This document shows, in pieces, positions 16,869 to 26,007 of a DNA stretch of 64,000 nucleotides; positions within the stretch are counted from its first letter, which is position 1, and each line of letters opens with the position of its first letter. Made by a program: the position numbers and the translations under genes. The notes under the pieces were generated by a model. It was given only the letters and a program-made list of their open reading frames with translations, was not told the DNA's origin and ran no database searches. The stretch covers positions 41,521 to 105,520 of the forward strand of contig NZ_LWBS01000143.1 of assembly GCF_001652265.1 (NCBI RefSeq), written 5' to 3'. Source of the DNA: Rhizobium leguminosarum (GTDB taxonomy: Bacteria > Pseudomonadota > Alphaproteobacteria > Rhizobiales > Rhizobiaceae).

Positions 16869-17831
16869 TCAGGGGTGGCTGGCGTAGACTTCCTGCATGC
16901 GCTTGATCTCGGGGAGCCTGGCTCTGGCTTCCTCGTAGCCGCGTTCGATCGCCTCGCCAGCCCGGTGGAATTCGGAAAGGCCGATATAGCTGAGACGCGG
17001 CTGCAGCGAGATATCAGGCGGGTCGCCGGCAAGGCGGGCGCGGGCAATCCTGTCCTGGATGATGTTGAAGGCCTGCACCATGACGCCGGTCATGCCGAGG
17101 CGCGCATAGGGCGCTTCTTCCTGTTTCTGCACTTCCTGGGCCGACAGGCTGGCATTGTGCCGGACGACGGCCGAGCGGCCGTAGAGATCGTAATTGAGAT
17201 TGACGGCGACGACGAGCGGCTGCTCGTAGGCGCGGCAGACGGAGACGGGGACGGGATTGACCAGCGCGCCATCGACCAGCGTGCGGTGATTGCTGCGCAC
17301 CGGCTCGAAAATGCCGGGCAGGGCATAGGAGGCGCGCAGCGCCGTGATCAGCGAACCATTGGCAATCCAGACCTCATGACCGGTATTGACCTCGGCCGCG
17401 ACCGCGACGAACGGCCGGTCGAGATCCTCGACGTTCAGGCCTTCGAGATGTTCCTGCATGCGCTTGGTCAGCCGCATGCCGCCGAACAGGCCGCTGCCGC
17501 CAATGGTGAGATCGAGGAGACTTGCGATGCGGCGCATCGTCAGCGAGCGCGCGAAGCTTTCGAGTTCATCGAGTTTGCCGGCGAGATAACAGCCACCGAC
17601 CAGCGCGCCGATCGAGGTGCCGGCAATCATGCCGATCTCGACCTTTGCCTCGTCGAGGGCGCGCAGCACACCGATATGGGCCCAGCCGCGAGCAGCGCCG
17701 CCGCCGAGTGCCAGCGCGATCTTGATTTTCTTTTGAGGCGCAGGAGGCGGGAGCATATCGAGCGTGGTCGACATGCCGGAACCGGAACCCTCGCCTTCAG
17801 AGCTTTGACGATGCAGACTCCAGCTCAACAT
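16869..17831 (-). CDS. Patatin-like phospholipase (RssA type)
   Basis: A 320-residue serine hydrolase of the patatin family. The oxyanion loop GGGAARG (43-49), nucleophile motif GTSIG (Ser73) and the dyad aspartate in TLVDGALVNP are all present. The N-terminal 30 residues are polar and low in complexity. It probably hydrolyses phospholipid acyl esters; no signal peptide is seen. The start at 17831 is preceded by a strong GGGAGGGGAG; the longer frame to 17930 lacks support. Downstream of hisI and folE on the same strand, but order on that strand is folE, hisI, patatin, with over 100 bases before this gene. Confidence 0.88.
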   Translation of the reverse strand: MLSWSLHRQSSEGEGSGSGMSTTLDMLPPPAPQKKIKIALALGGGAARGWAHIGVLRALDEAKVEIGMIAGTSIGALVGGCYLAGKLDELESFARSLTMRRIASLLDLTIGGSGLFGGMRLTKRMQEHLEGLNVEDLDRPFVAVAAEVNTGHEVWIANGSLITALRASYALPGIFEPVRSNHRTLVDGALVNPVPVSVCRAYEQPLVVAVNLNYDLYGRSAVVRHNASLSAQEVQKQEEAPYARLGMTGVMVQAFNIIQDRIARARLAGDPPDISLQPRLSYIGLSEFHRAGEAIERGYEEARARLPEIKRMQEVYASHP

Positions 17832-17947
17832 GGCGCTCTCCCCTCCCAGCAGAACACTTGATTTCCGATAGTGTGCCCGATCAGTTTCCAAATGGTATAT
17901 AGAAGCGGTTTCTGGCGCAATAAGGAGCAAATGCCGGGAAATTCGGG

Positions 17948-18400
17948 CTATTTTCCGTAGACATCCTGCGGATCGAAATGAAGCTCGTCGTCAACGATAT
18001 CAAGCATCGGCTTTCCGTCTCGAAGCGTGATCGTCCGGTAGAAGCAGGAGCGGCGACCCGTGTGACAGGTGGCGTCGTGACCGGCGACCTCGACCTTCAG
18101 CCAGATGGCGTCCTGATCGCAATCGGTGCGGATTTCCTTCACCGTCTGGAGATTGCCCGAGGTCTCGCCCTTCTTCCAGAGTTTGCCGCGCGAACGGCTG
18201 AAATAGTGGGCCGTGCCGGTCTGGATGGTCAGCGCCAGTGCCTGGGCATTCATGTGCGCCACCATCAGCAACTCGCCGTCGCCGGCGTCGGTGACGATCG
18301 CGGTGATCAGGCCGCGGTCGTCGAAATGCGGCGTGAAATCGCCGGCGTCTTCCAACGCCGACTTGTCCTCGGATGGTTGATTGAAGATTAGTTGACTCAT
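17948..18400 (-). CDS. hisI: Phosphoribosyl-AMP cyclohydrolase (histidine synthesis)
   Basis: Opens the adenine ring of phosphoribosyl-AMP in the third step of histidine synthesis. The 150-residue single-function form shows [39 protein letters not shown] and the metal-binding [13 protein letters not shown] and [13 protein letters not shown] with their cysteines. No PR-ATP pyrophosphatase domain follows, so hisE must lie elsewhere. It sits 25 bases after folE on the same strand, a plausible operon of two zinc cyclohydrolases. Confidence 0.95.
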   Translation of the reverse strand: MSQLIFNQPSEDKSALEDAGDFTPHFDDRGLITAIVTDAGDGELLMVAHMNAQALALTIQTGTAHYFSRSRGKLWKKGETSGNLQTVKEIRTDCDQDAIWLKVEVAGHDATCHTGRRSCFYRTITLRDGKPMLDIVDDELHFDPQDVYGK

Positions 18401-18425
18401 CGCGGCCCTCCTGAGGGAGCCGGTA

Positions 18426-19040
18426 TCAGCGGCTCCGCACCATGGTCATGAAACGGGCCTGATCGGCCGGCTCGGTCTTGAACGTTCCCGTAAACGTGGT
18501 CGTCAACGTGGTCGAGCCCTGCTTCTGAACACCGCGCATCGCCATGCACATATGTTCGGCCTCGATCAATACGGCGACACCGCGCGGATTAAGCGTATCG
18601 TCGATTGCCCGGGCGATCTGCGCGGTCATCGTTTCCTGCGTCTGCAGGCGGCGGCCATAGATCTCGACGACACGGGCAATCTTCGACAGGCCGAGCACAC
18701 GCCCGTCCGGCATGTAGGCGACGTGGGCCTTGCCGATAATCGGCACCATGTGGTGTTCGCAATGCGAGTAGAACGGAATGTCCTTGACGAGGACCATATC
18801 GTCGTAACCGGCGACCTCCTCGAAGGTGCGGCCGAGCACGTCTTCCGCCGCCATATCGTAGCCGGAAAAAAGCTCGCGGTACGATTTGACGACGCGGGCC
18901 GGCGTTTCGAGCAGGCCTTCACGCGTCGGGTCGTCACCGGCCCAGCGCAGCAGAACGCGAACGGCTTCCTCCGCCTCCTGCTGGGAGGGGCGATCCGAAT
19001 CTCGATTCGTCTGCGGAAAGTTCTTTACGATGGCGTCCAT
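18426..19040 (-). CDS. folE: GTP cyclohydrolase I
   Basis: Converts GTP to dihydroneopterin triphosphate, the first step of folate synthesis. The 204-residue protein has the zinc and active-site residues in [19 protein letters not shown] and [18 protein letters not shown], and [18 protein letters not shown]. The start at 19040 has AGGAG nine bases upstream; an in-frame start 17 codons earlier is less likely. The gene upstream region (19041-19347) is non-coding. Confidence 0.95.
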   Translation of the reverse strand: MDAIVKNFPQTNRDSDRPSQQEAEEAVRVLLRWAGDDPTREGLLETPARVVKSYRELFSGYDMAAEDVLGRTFEEVAGYDDMVLVKDIPFYSHCEHHMVPIIGKAHVAYMPDGRVLGLSKIARVVEIYGRRLQTQETMTAQIARAIDDTLNPRGVAVLIEAEHMCMAMRGVQKQGSTTLTTTFTGTFKTEPADQARFMTMVRSR

Positions 19041-19347
19041 GAACAATGGTCTCCTGGTCCGCACCGCGGACCCATCTGTCGGAATCGCCACTGGTCAATC
19101 CCATGCGGGAATTCATGCACCTTTGGCAGGCTCCGGGGCTTTCAGGGCAAGTTCAGCCCGTCCGGCACGGTTTCCCAATCAAACTTACACCAGGCCATTG
19201 CATTTTAATGGCCTTCGAACGACATACATATAGGAAGACGGCCATCGTATGTAAGTATCCTCGGACGACACGGTGTGTTTTTTGTTTTGATGACAATCAC
19301 GCCCGCATAGAGGCCGATCCGCAGTGATTTTGGAGCGGAAATCCAGC
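19041..19347. other. Divergent promoter region folE / IscU-like gene
   Basis: No gene is supported. It contains a hairpin GGCCATT (19193-19199) / AATGGCC (19207-19213) and a looser dyad CATAC...GTATG about 19213-19250. It must hold the promoters of folE (left) and of the scaffold gene (right). No iron-regulator box that I can name is convincing. Confidence 0.3.
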
Positions 19348-19794
19348 ATGGACGATATCTACAACAGCAAAATCCTCGAATTCGCCGGCAATATTCCGTT
19401 GACCGGCACATTGGCAGATGCCGATGCGACCGCCCAGGCCTATTCCAAGCTCTGCGGCTCGAAGGTGCGGATCTGGCTGAAGATGGATGGCGATACCGTG
19501 ACCGGCTTTGCCCATGACGTGAAGGCCTGCGCGCTCGGCCAGGCCTCGTCCTCGATCATGGCCCGCCATGTCGTCGGCGCCACATCGGAAGAATTGCGGC
19601 AGGCCCGCCAGGACATGCTCGCCATGTTGAAGGCGGATGGCGCGGGCCCCCAGGGACGGTTCGAAGACATGCGTTATCTGCTGCCGGTGCGGGACTACAG
19701 GGCTCGCCATGCCTCGACGATGCTGACCTTCGATGCCGTCGTCGATGCGATCGGGCAGATCGAAGCGAAACGGGCGGAAGTTGTCGAGGCATAA
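19348..19794 (+). CDS. IscU/NifU-like iron-sulphur scaffold protein
   Basis: A 148-residue protein with the IscU/SufU fold: MDDIYNSKILEFAGN, SKLCGSKVRIWLKMDGDTVTGFAHDVKACALGQASSSIM. Two of the three cluster cysteines are present (LCGS, KACAL). The third, normally in an R-x-x-C-A motif near the C-terminus, is replaced: RARHASTMLTF has no Cys. It may therefore be a specialised or regulatory member rather than a standard scaffold. The start at 19348 fits the family. No other isc or suf gene is nearby; yidD follows closely. Confidence 0.8.
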   Translation: MDDIYNSKILEFAGNIPLTGTLADADATAQAYSKLCGSKVRIWLKMDGDTVTGFAHDVKACALGQASSSIMARHVVGATSEELRQARQDMLAMLKADGAGPQGRFEDMRYLLPVRDYRARHASTMLTFDAVVDAIGQIEAKRAEVVEA

Positions 19795-19799
19795 CGGAG

Positions 19800-20204
19800 A
19801 TGTGCGAGTTCTGCGCCCCGCAGGCTGACGATGAGGATGACGGCGGCGCCGCCGGACCCGAAAAGCCGCGCGAAAAGGCCGCACTCTACTCCCGCAACTA
19901 TGCCGGTCCGTACCGCAAGACCCCCGACCGTCTGCTCGGCATGGGGCTCATCCGCCTCTACCAGCTGACGCTGTCCGGCTTCATCGGAAATTCCTGCCGC
20001 CATATCCCGACCTGCTCCGAATATGGCTACGAGTCGATCGCCCGCCACGGCCTTTGGGCCGGCGGCTGGATGACGCTGTTTCGCGTCGGCCGTTGCGGCC
20101 CGGGCGGCACCAGCGGCCTCGACCAGGTGCCGGAGATGCTCGGCGACAGCTTCCGCTGGTGGACGCCGTGGCGTTATCTCGCCCTTGGACGCAAGAGAGG
20201 CTGA
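19800..20204 (+). CDS. yidD: Membrane protein insertion efficiency factor YidD
   Basis: A small amphipathic protein that assists YidC/Sec in inserting inner-membrane proteins. The core reads LLGMGLIRLYQLTLSGFIGNSCRHIPTCSEYGYESIARHG, with the family's CRHIPTCSEY, and then GGWMTLFRVGRCGPGG. At 134 residues it is longer than the usual 70-90 because of a charged N-terminal extension (CEFCAPQADDEDDGG) with a CxxC. It follows the IscU-like gene by five bases and precedes DUF2267 by five, so it is part of an operon. Confidence 0.9.
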   Translation: MCEFCAPQADDEDDGGAAGPEKPREKAALYSRNYAGPYRKTPDRLLGMGLIRLYQLTLSGFIGNSCRHIPTCSEYGYESIARHGLWAGGWMTLFRVGRCGPGGTSGLDQVPEMLGDSFRWWTPWRYLALGRKRG

Positions 20205-20209
20205 CCGCC

Positions 20210-20629
20210 ATGACGATGCCCGGCGAATACAGGCGTGCATCGAAAGACTTCGACCATTTTATCGATGATATCAAAGCCGATACGCTGATCGACAGCCGAA
20301 ATGTGGTCTACACCATGACCCAAGGGGTCTTCCAGACGTTCCGCCGCCGCCTCGATGTGGCAGACGCGCTCCGGTTCGCCGATGTGCTACCGCCGGTGCT
20401 GCGTGCGTTCTTCGTCGCCGACTGGAATCTCGACGAGGCCAAACGGTCCTTCGAGGATCGCGCGGCGATGACGCGGGAGGTGCAGTCACTGCGCGGTGAC
20501 CATAACTTTTCCCCTGACACCGCCATCCGAGACGTGGCGATGGCTGTGCGAAAACATGTCGACGCCGCCGCATTCGACAGTGTGCTGAAGACCTTGCCCG
20601 ATGGCGCAGAGGAGTTCTGGCGGCCATGA
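20210..20629 (+). CDS. DUF2267 domain protein
   Basis: A 139-residue soluble helical protein. MTQGVFQTFRRRLDVADALRFADVLPPVLRAFFVADW matches the DUF2267 pattern, a repeated helix-rich domain of unknown function. The start at 20210 has GAGAGG upstream. It follows yidD by five bases and overlaps the DUF1697 gene by four (ATGA). Confidence 0.82.
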   Translation: MTMPGEYRRASKDFDHFIDDIKADTLIDSRNVVYTMTQGVFQTFRRRLDVADALRFADVLPPVLRAFFVADWNLDEAKRSFEDRAAMTREVQSLRGDHNFSPDTAIRDVAMAVRKHVDAAAFDSVLKTLPDGAEEFWRP

Positions 20630-21153
20630 GCACCTTCATAGCCCTTCTGCACAGCATTGTCCTGACGCCCGACCGCCGCGTCATCATGCAGGATTTGCGC
20701 GCACTTGCCGAAGAGCTCGGTTATCGCGAGCCGCGCACGCTGGTTTCCACAGGCAATCTTATCTTCGAGGCCGACGAGATGCGTCCGCACGAACTCGAAG
20801 TAGCCCTCGAGGAGGGGTTTGAAGAAAAGTTCGGCAAACATGTCGATATCATCGTGCGCAGCGACTGCACCTGGATGGCGCTTGCCAGCACCAATCCCTT
20901 CAAGGACGGCAACGGCGACCAGGTGATCGTCCGGGTGATGCGGCTGCCGGTCGACCCGAAGAAGGTGGAGGCGCTGAAACCGCTGATGACGGAGGGGCAG
21001 CGCATCGCCGTCGTCGGCGGCGATCTCTGGATCGATTTCGCCGGCAAGCCGAGCCAGTCCAAGCTGCTTTCGGCACTGACGACCAAGCGGCTCGGCGTCG
21101 GCACGATGCGCAACTGGAACACCGTGTGCGGGCTGACTGAAATGATCATGTAG
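20626..21153 (+). CDS. DUF1697 family protein
   Basis: A 175-residue soluble protein with the DUF1697 pattern: IALLHSIVLTPDRRVIMQDLRALAEELGYREPRTLVSTGNLIFEA, then RSDCTWMALASTNPF and SKLLSALTTKRLGVGTMRNWNTV. The family is widespread and of unknown function. It starts inside the DUF2267 stop (ATGA), so the two are coupled. It is the last gene of the run IscU-like, yidD, DUF2267, DUF1697. Confidence 0.85.
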   Translation: MSTFIALLHSIVLTPDRRVIMQDLRALAEELGYREPRTLVSTGNLIFEADEMRPHELEVALEEGFEEKFGKHVDIIVRSDCTWMALASTNPFKDGNGDQVIVRVMRLPVDPKKVEALKPLMTEGQRIAVVGGDLWIDFAGKPSQSKLLSALTTKRLGVGTMRNWNTVCGLTEMIM

Positions 21154-21276
21154 CCCGGCTTCGTCTTTACTCACGCAGGAAATCTGGCTATCAGGCGGCG
21201 GCGCATTCAGCTCCGTGAAGGCGCTTTCGTTTCAACCACCCGCATTCGTTGGCGGGACTGGACAAGGAGAATTTCG

Positions 21277-23262
21277 ATGTCCCAAGCTATTTCCCTGACA
21301 TTTCCCGATGGTTCCGTGCGCAGCTACGATGCTGGCGCAACCGGCCGGGATGTCGCTGAATCCATTTCCAAGTCGCTCGCCAAGAAGGCAGTGGCCGTTG
21401 CTATCGACGGCACCGTGCGTGACCTTTCCGATCCTGTGACGACGGGCAGAATCGAGATCGTCACCCGCAATGACGACCGCGCGCTCGAACTCATCCGCCA
21501 CGACGCGGCGCATGTCATGGCCGAAGCGGTTCAGGAACTGTGGCCCGGCACCCAGGTGACGATCGGCCCGGTCATCGAAAACGGTTTCTATTACGACTTC
21601 GCCAAGAACGAGCCCTTCACACTCGACGATCTGCCGAAGATCGAAAAGAAGATGAAGGAGATCATCGCCCGCAACGCCGCCTTCACCAAGCAGGTCTGGT
21701 CGCGCGAGAAGGCGAAACAGGTCTTCGCCGACAAGGGCGAGCAGTACAAGGTCGAACTCGTCGACGCGATCCCGGAAGGGCAGGATCTCAAGATCTACTA
21801 CCAGGGCGACTGGTTCGACCTCTGCCGCGGCCCGCACATGGCCTCGACCGGCCAGATCGGCAACGCCTTCAAGCTCTTGAAGGTGGCCGGCGCCTACTGG
21901 CGCGGCGACAGCAACAATCCGATGCTGAGTCGCATCTACGGCACGGCCTTCGCCGAGCAGTCGGAACTCGATAACTACCTGCATATGCTTGCCGAAGCCG
22001 AAAAGCGCGATCACCGCCGCCTCGGCCGCGAGATGGATCTCTTCCATTTCCAGGAAGAGGGCCCGGGCGTCGTCTTCTGGCATGGCAAGGGCTGGCGCGT
22101 CTTCCAGACGCTGGTCGCCTATATGCGCCGCCGGCTGGCGGGTGATTATCAGGAAGTCAATGCGCCGCAGGTGCTCGACAAGTCGCTGTGGGAGACCTCC
22201 GGTCACTGGGGCTGGTACCGCGACAACATGTTCAAGGTGACGGTCGCCGGCGACGACACCGACGACGACCGCGTCTTCGCACTGAAGCCGATGAACTGCC
22301 CCGGCCATATCCAGATCTTCAAGCACGGGCTGAAATCCTATCGCGAACTGCCGATCCGGCTGGCCGAATTCGGCAATGTCCACCGCTACGAACCGTCGGG
22401 CGCCCTGCACGGGCTGATGCGCGTGCGCGGCTTCACGCAGGACGATGCGCATATCTTCTGCACCGACGAGCAGATGGCCGCCGAATGCCTGAAGATCAAC
22501 GATCTGATTCTTTCGGTCTACAAGGATTTCGGCTTTGACGAAGTCACCATCAAGCTCTCGACCCGGCCGGACAAGCGCGTCGGTTCGGACGAACTCTGGG
22601 ATCGCGCCGAGAGCGTGATGATGGGCGTGCTGGAGACGATCCAGCAACAGTCCAACGATATCAAGACCGGCATCCTGCCGGGCGAGGGCGCCTTCTACGG
22701 TCCGAAGTTCGAATATACGCTGAAGGATGCAATCGGCCGCGAATGGCAGTGCGGGACGACGCAGGTCGACTTCAACCTGCCGGAACGCTTCGGCGCCTTC
22801 TACATCGACAGCAACTCCGAAAAGACGCAGCCGGTGATGATCCACCGCGCCATCTGCGGCTCGATGGAACGCTTCCTCGGCATCCTGATCGAGAACTTCG
22901 CCGGCCACATGCCGCTCTGGGTATCACCGCTTCAGGTGGTGGTCGCAACGATCACCTCGGAAGCCGACGCCTACGGGCTTGAAGTGGCCGAGGCGCTGCG
23001 CGAGGCCGGTCTCAACGTCGAGACCGACTTCCGTAACGAGAAGATCAACTACAAGGTTCGCGAGCATTCGGTCACCAAGGTTCCTGTCATCATCGTCTGC
23101 GGCAGGAAGGAAGCCGAGGAGCGCACGGTCAACATCCGTCGCCTCGGCAGCCAGGAACAGGTTTCGATGGGGCTTGACGTCGCCGTTGAGAGCCTTGCCC
23201 TCGAAGCGACACCGCCCGACATTCGTCGCAAGGCCGAAGCAAAAAAAGCCAAGGCCGCCTGA
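21277..23262 (+). CDS. thrS: Threonyl-tRNA synthetase
   Basis: Charges tRNA-Thr. The 661-residue protein has the TGS domain (1-62), the editing domain with [10 protein letters not shown], the class II core ([88 protein letters not shown]) and the anticodon-binding domain ([15 protein letters not shown] to the end). AAGGAG precedes the start. No leader peptide or T-box was recognised. Confidence 0.97.
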   Translation: MSQAISLTFPDGSVRSYDAGATGRDVAESISKSLAKKAVAVAIDGTVRDLSDPVTTGRIEIVTRNDDRALELIRHDAAHVMAEAVQELWPGTQVTIGPVIENGFYYDFAKNEPFTLDDLPKIEKKMKEIIARNAAFTKQVWSREKAKQVFADKGEQYKVELVDAIPEGQDLKIYYQGDWFDLCRGPHMASTGQIGNAFKLLKVAGAYWRGDSNNPMLSRIYGTAFAEQSELDNYLHMLAEAEKRDHRRLGREMDLFHFQEEGPGVVFWHGKGWRVFQTLVAYMRRRLAGDYQEVNAPQVLDKSLWETSGHWGWYRDNMFKVTVAGDDTDDDRVFALKPMNCPGHIQIFKHGLKSYRELPIRLAEFGNVHRYEPSGALHGLMRVRGFTQDDAHIFCTDEQMAAECLKINDLILSVYKDFGFDEVTIKLSTRPDKRVGSDELWDRAESVMMGVLETIQQQSNDIKTGILPGEGAFYGPKFEYTLKDAIGREWQCGTTQVDFNLPERFGAFYIDSNSEKTQPVMIHRAICGSMERFLGILIENFAGHMPLWVSPLQVVVATITSEADAYGLEVAEALREAGLNVETDFRNEKINYKVREHSVTKVPVIIVCGRKEAEERTVNIRRLGSQEQVSMGLDVAVESLALEATPPDIRRKAEAKKAKAA

Positions 23263-23273
23263 AATAACCGGAA

Positions 23274-23304
23274 TCCGACAGCGCTAGGCTTTGGCGCTGT
23301 CGGA
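23274..23304 (+). terminator. Hairpin after thrS
   Basis: TCCGACAGCGC (23274-23284) and GCGCTGTCGGA (23294-23304) are perfect 11-base arms with a 9-base loop, 11 bases after the thrS stop. There is no T tract, so it may stabilise the 3' end instead of terminating. The remainder of the gap to 23473 shows nothing. Confidence 0.5.
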
Positions 23305-23473
23305 AGTCTGATCTAGAGCCGCAATGTTGCCGCCATGATCGAGAACGGATCACCCCGAGCTGCAATGCTCCAGAAAATTCCCGATGCCAATGATTGAACG
23401 CGCATCTGAAGCGCTCTCGATCCGTGCGCCTTCCCCAAACATCTCGGCTGAGTAGAAACCGCTCGCAGCAAAA

Positions 23474-24574
23474 TCAATCGAGGCTGGTGTCGTCACCGCC
23501 CTGCTGTGGCACGAGCTGTTCGTAGGAGGGTAGCGGCGCCACCGGAGCCGGCTGGACGCCTGGCGGCGGCGGCGTGCCGACTGGCACTTGTTGCACCGTG
23601 CGGGCAGCATCCACCGGCGGCTGCGGCTGCTGGTCCTTCATCAGAACCTCGACATCGGTGTTCCTGCCGGCGACGACGGTGAAATCGCGCTGGTAGATCT
23701 TGTCCTTGTTGCGGGCGACGGCGGAATATCCGCCTTCGGCGAGGACCATGGTCGGGAAGGCACTGACGCTTTCGCCGACGCTGTCGCCGGCCGCCGTCAG
23801 AATCGACCATGCCGTATCGGCGATCGCCTCGCCGCCGGCATCGGAGACCAGCTTGAAGGTGATCTGCGCGGCGCGATGCTGGATCGTCGCCTCGGTCAGC
23901 TTGCCGGCCTCGACCTGGATGTCGGCGCGGATCACGGCGTTGATGCTGCCATATTCGGAGACGATGTGATAGGTGCCGGCATTGAGGCGGACAATGGTAT
24001 TCGGCGAGACATCGGCCATGACGAGGCCGCGCTCGCCATCGTCGCGCACTTCCGAAGAATAGATCGAGAAGCTCAACTGGTCGGGGCGGATGCGGGCGTC
24101 GGTGCCGGAGACGGCATTGAGCAGCAGGCCGCCGGCATCGAGCACCATCACCTGCTTGTCGACCTCGCCTTCAGCAGGCACGGTCAATTTCTTGGTGACA
24201 CCGGCGCGGCCGAAAGAGACGTTGACGAAATAATCGCCGGGTGCGAGCTGGAAGGCGGCAGGTCCGCCCTTGGCGCTGGCGATCAGCGGCAGCTTGCCGT
24301 CGGATCCGGCGATCGGGCTGAAGACGTACCAGGAGAGGCCTTCCTCAACCGGCGCGCCATCCGCCGTCAGCTTGGCCTCCATCGGGACGTCGCGCAGCTT
24401 GACCCCTTCGGGCACCGTGCCGGGCGCGATGAAGGCATCGAGCTTCGGCATTTTCGGCGTCGATTCAAGCTGTTTGAATCCCTTGAAGGCATCCTGAGCG
24501 CCGACGCCAAGGGGCATCAGTATCGTCAGGGCAATGGCAAGGCCGATCCGTGCAAAAGGCAAAATGCCAAACAT
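23474..24574 (-). CDS. Exported protein of unknown function
   Basis: A 366-residue protein with a clear signal peptide (FARIGLAIALTILMPLGVGA, cleavage before QDAFKG). The mature part is rich in beta-sandwich-like segments that look like repeated carboxypeptidase-regulatory or PEGA-like units (KLTADGAPVEEGLSWYVFSP, FQLAPGDYFVNVSFGRAGVTKKLTVPA, VRLNAGTYHIVSEYGSINAVIRADIQVEAGK, LAEGGYSAVARNKDKIYQRDFTVVAGR). A Pro/Gln-rich tail follows. I do not recognise a named family. The start at 24574 is chosen for the signal peptide; a GTG at 24616 is in frame. Confidence 0.7.
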   Translation of the reverse strand: MFGILPFARIGLAIALTILMPLGVGAQDAFKGFKQLESTPKMPKLDAFIAPGTVPEGVKLRDVPMEAKLTADGAPVEEGLSWYVFSPIAGSDGKLPLIASAKGGPAAFQLAPGDYFVNVSFGRAGVTKKLTVPAEGEVDKQVMVLDAGGLLLNAVSGTDARIRPDQLSFSIYSSEVRDDGERGLVMADVSPNTIVRLNAGTYHIVSEYGSINAVIRADIQVEAGKLTEATIQHRAAQITFKLVSDAGGEAIADTAWSILTAAGDSVGESVSAFPTMVLAEGGYSAVARNKDKIYQRDFTVVAGRNTDVEVLMKDQQPQPPVDAARTVQQVPVGTPPPPGVQPAPVAPLPSYEQLVPQQGGDDTSLD

Positions 24575-24688
24575 CTCTTTCGTGAACCGATTGACTTCTG
24601 AAATCGCAAAGGTCACTTCAAGACCAACGCGATGGCAAATTCAAGACCCACCGTTTGCAGCAGCATAAATAATGAGAGCCTCTCCCGC

Positions 24689-25273
24689 ATGAAATCCGAT
24701 ATCAAGCTGATCGACTACCTCGCCGTGCGCCGCTCCATCCCCGCTTTCCAGATGTGCGGACCAGGCCCCGAGAAGGCCGAGATCGAGGAAATCCTGCGTC
24801 TTGCCTCGCGTGTTCCCGATCACGGCAAGATCGCGCCCTGGCGCTTCATCGTCTATCGCGGAGAGCAGCGCGCCCGTCTCGGCGAGGAGCTTCTGACGCT
24901 GGCACTTCATTCAAAACCCGATCTTTCCGAGGAGATGATCCAGGTCGAGCGCAGCCGTTTCACCCGCGCGCCCGTGGTCGTCGCCGTCGTCAGCAAGGCG
25001 GGGCCGCATATGAAGATCCCGGAATGGGAGCAGCTGATGTCGGCAGGCGCGCTTTGCTTCAATGTCATTCTCGCCGCCAACGCCAACGGCTATGTCGCCA
25101 ACTGGCTGACGGAATGGTTCGCCTATGACGAGCGCGCCTATCCGTTGCTCGGCGTCGGGCCGGATGAAAAGGTGGCAGGCTTCATCCATATCGGCTCGAC
25201 CACATTTCCGGCAATCGAGCGGCCGCGGCCGGAGCTTGCCGATACCGTGACCTGGGTCGGCGGAGACGATTGA
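24689..25273 (+). CDS. Nitroreductase family protein
   Basis: A 194-residue FMN-dependent oxidoreductase. The FMN phosphate signature is RRSIPAF and the family core follows: [52 protein letters not shown] and a C-terminal GFIHIG. It probably reduces nitro compounds or quinones with NAD(P)H; the substrate is unknown. The start at 24689 fits the family. It overlaps the flavin reductase gene (TGATG), implying that the two work together or share flavin chemistry. Confidence 0.87.
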   Translation: MKSDIKLIDYLAVRRSIPAFQMCGPGPEKAEIEEILRLASRVPDHGKIAPWRFIVYRGEQRARLGEELLTLALHSKPDLSEEMIQVERSRFTRAPVVVAVVSKAGPHMKIPEWEQLMSAGALCFNVILAANANGYVANWLTEWFAYDERAYPLLGVGPDEKVAGFIHIGSTTFPAIERPRPELADTVTWVGGDD

Positions 25274-25884
25274 TGTTCTACACCACCGACAGCAACCGGC
25301 ACGGGCTCGCGCATGATCCTTTCAAGGCGATCGTGTCTCCGCGCCCGATCGGCTGGATCGGTAGCAAGGGCAGGGACGGCTCGATCAATCTCGCGCCTTA
25401 TTCTTTTTTCAATGCCGTTGCCGACCGGCCGAAGCTGGTGATGTTTTCTTCCGCCGGACGCAAGCACAGCCAGCGCAATGCGGCCGAGACCGGCGTCTTC
25501 ACCTGCAATTTCGTCAGTCGCGATCTCGCCGAGAAGATGAACCTTTCCTCGGCGGCGCTGCCCTACGGCGACAGCGAATTCGATTTCGCCGGCTTGACGC
25601 CGAAGCAGGCCGAATTGATCGACGCGCCCTATGTCGGCGAGGCTTTCGCGGTGCTCGAATGCAAGGTCACCGAGCTCATCGAGCCGAAGACGCTGTCGGG
25701 CGAACCGTCCGAAAACGTCCTGGTCTTCGGCGAGGTGCTCGGCATCCGCATCGACGAAGCGATCGTCAGGGACGGCCGCCTCGACATGTCGATCGCCCGA
25801 CCTTTGGCCAGGATGGGCTACATGGATTACAGCGAAGGCAGCGATGTTTTCGAGATGATCCGGCCGAAGCCACAGCAAGGATGA
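25273..25884 (+). CDS. Flavin reductase family protein
   Basis: A 203-residue protein of the flavin reductase-like (FMN-binding split barrel) superfamily: SPRPIGWIGSKGRDGSINLAPYSFFNAVADRPKLVMFSS, then KHSQRNAAETGVFTCNFV. It may supply reduced flavin or act as an oxidoreductase. The ATG at 25273 overlaps the stop of the nitroreductase gene; a TTG at 25270 is in frame. Translational coupling makes a two-gene operon likely. Confidence 0.85.
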   Translation: MFYTTDSNRHGLAHDPFKAIVSPRPIGWIGSKGRDGSINLAPYSFFNAVADRPKLVMFSSAGRKHSQRNAAETGVFTCNFVSRDLAEKMNLSSAALPYGDSEFDFAGLTPKQAELIDAPYVGEAFAVLECKVTELIEPKTLSGEPSENVLVFGEVLGIRIDEAIVRDGRLDMSIARPLARMGYMDYSEGSDVFEMIRPKPQQG

Positions 25885-26007
25885 GTCGAGCCGGCAAGGC
25901 GTACAAAGGCTTAAGAAACATGGTGAACCAATCTTAAACCTTTTGCCGCTACGGTCTCAGCATTGAATGGAGCGCGATGGAATCGCGTTCAAGTGCTGGG
26001 GCGTCGC

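Noticed and set aside
21154..21276. Possible T-box or leader peptide before thrS
   Set aside because: No T-box sequence, no antiterminator, no run of Thr codons seen.
21232..22908. Long open frame on the minus strand opposite thrS
   Set aside because: Antisense shadow of a secure GC-rich gene; Arg/Asp/Val-biased composition, no ribosome site, no family.
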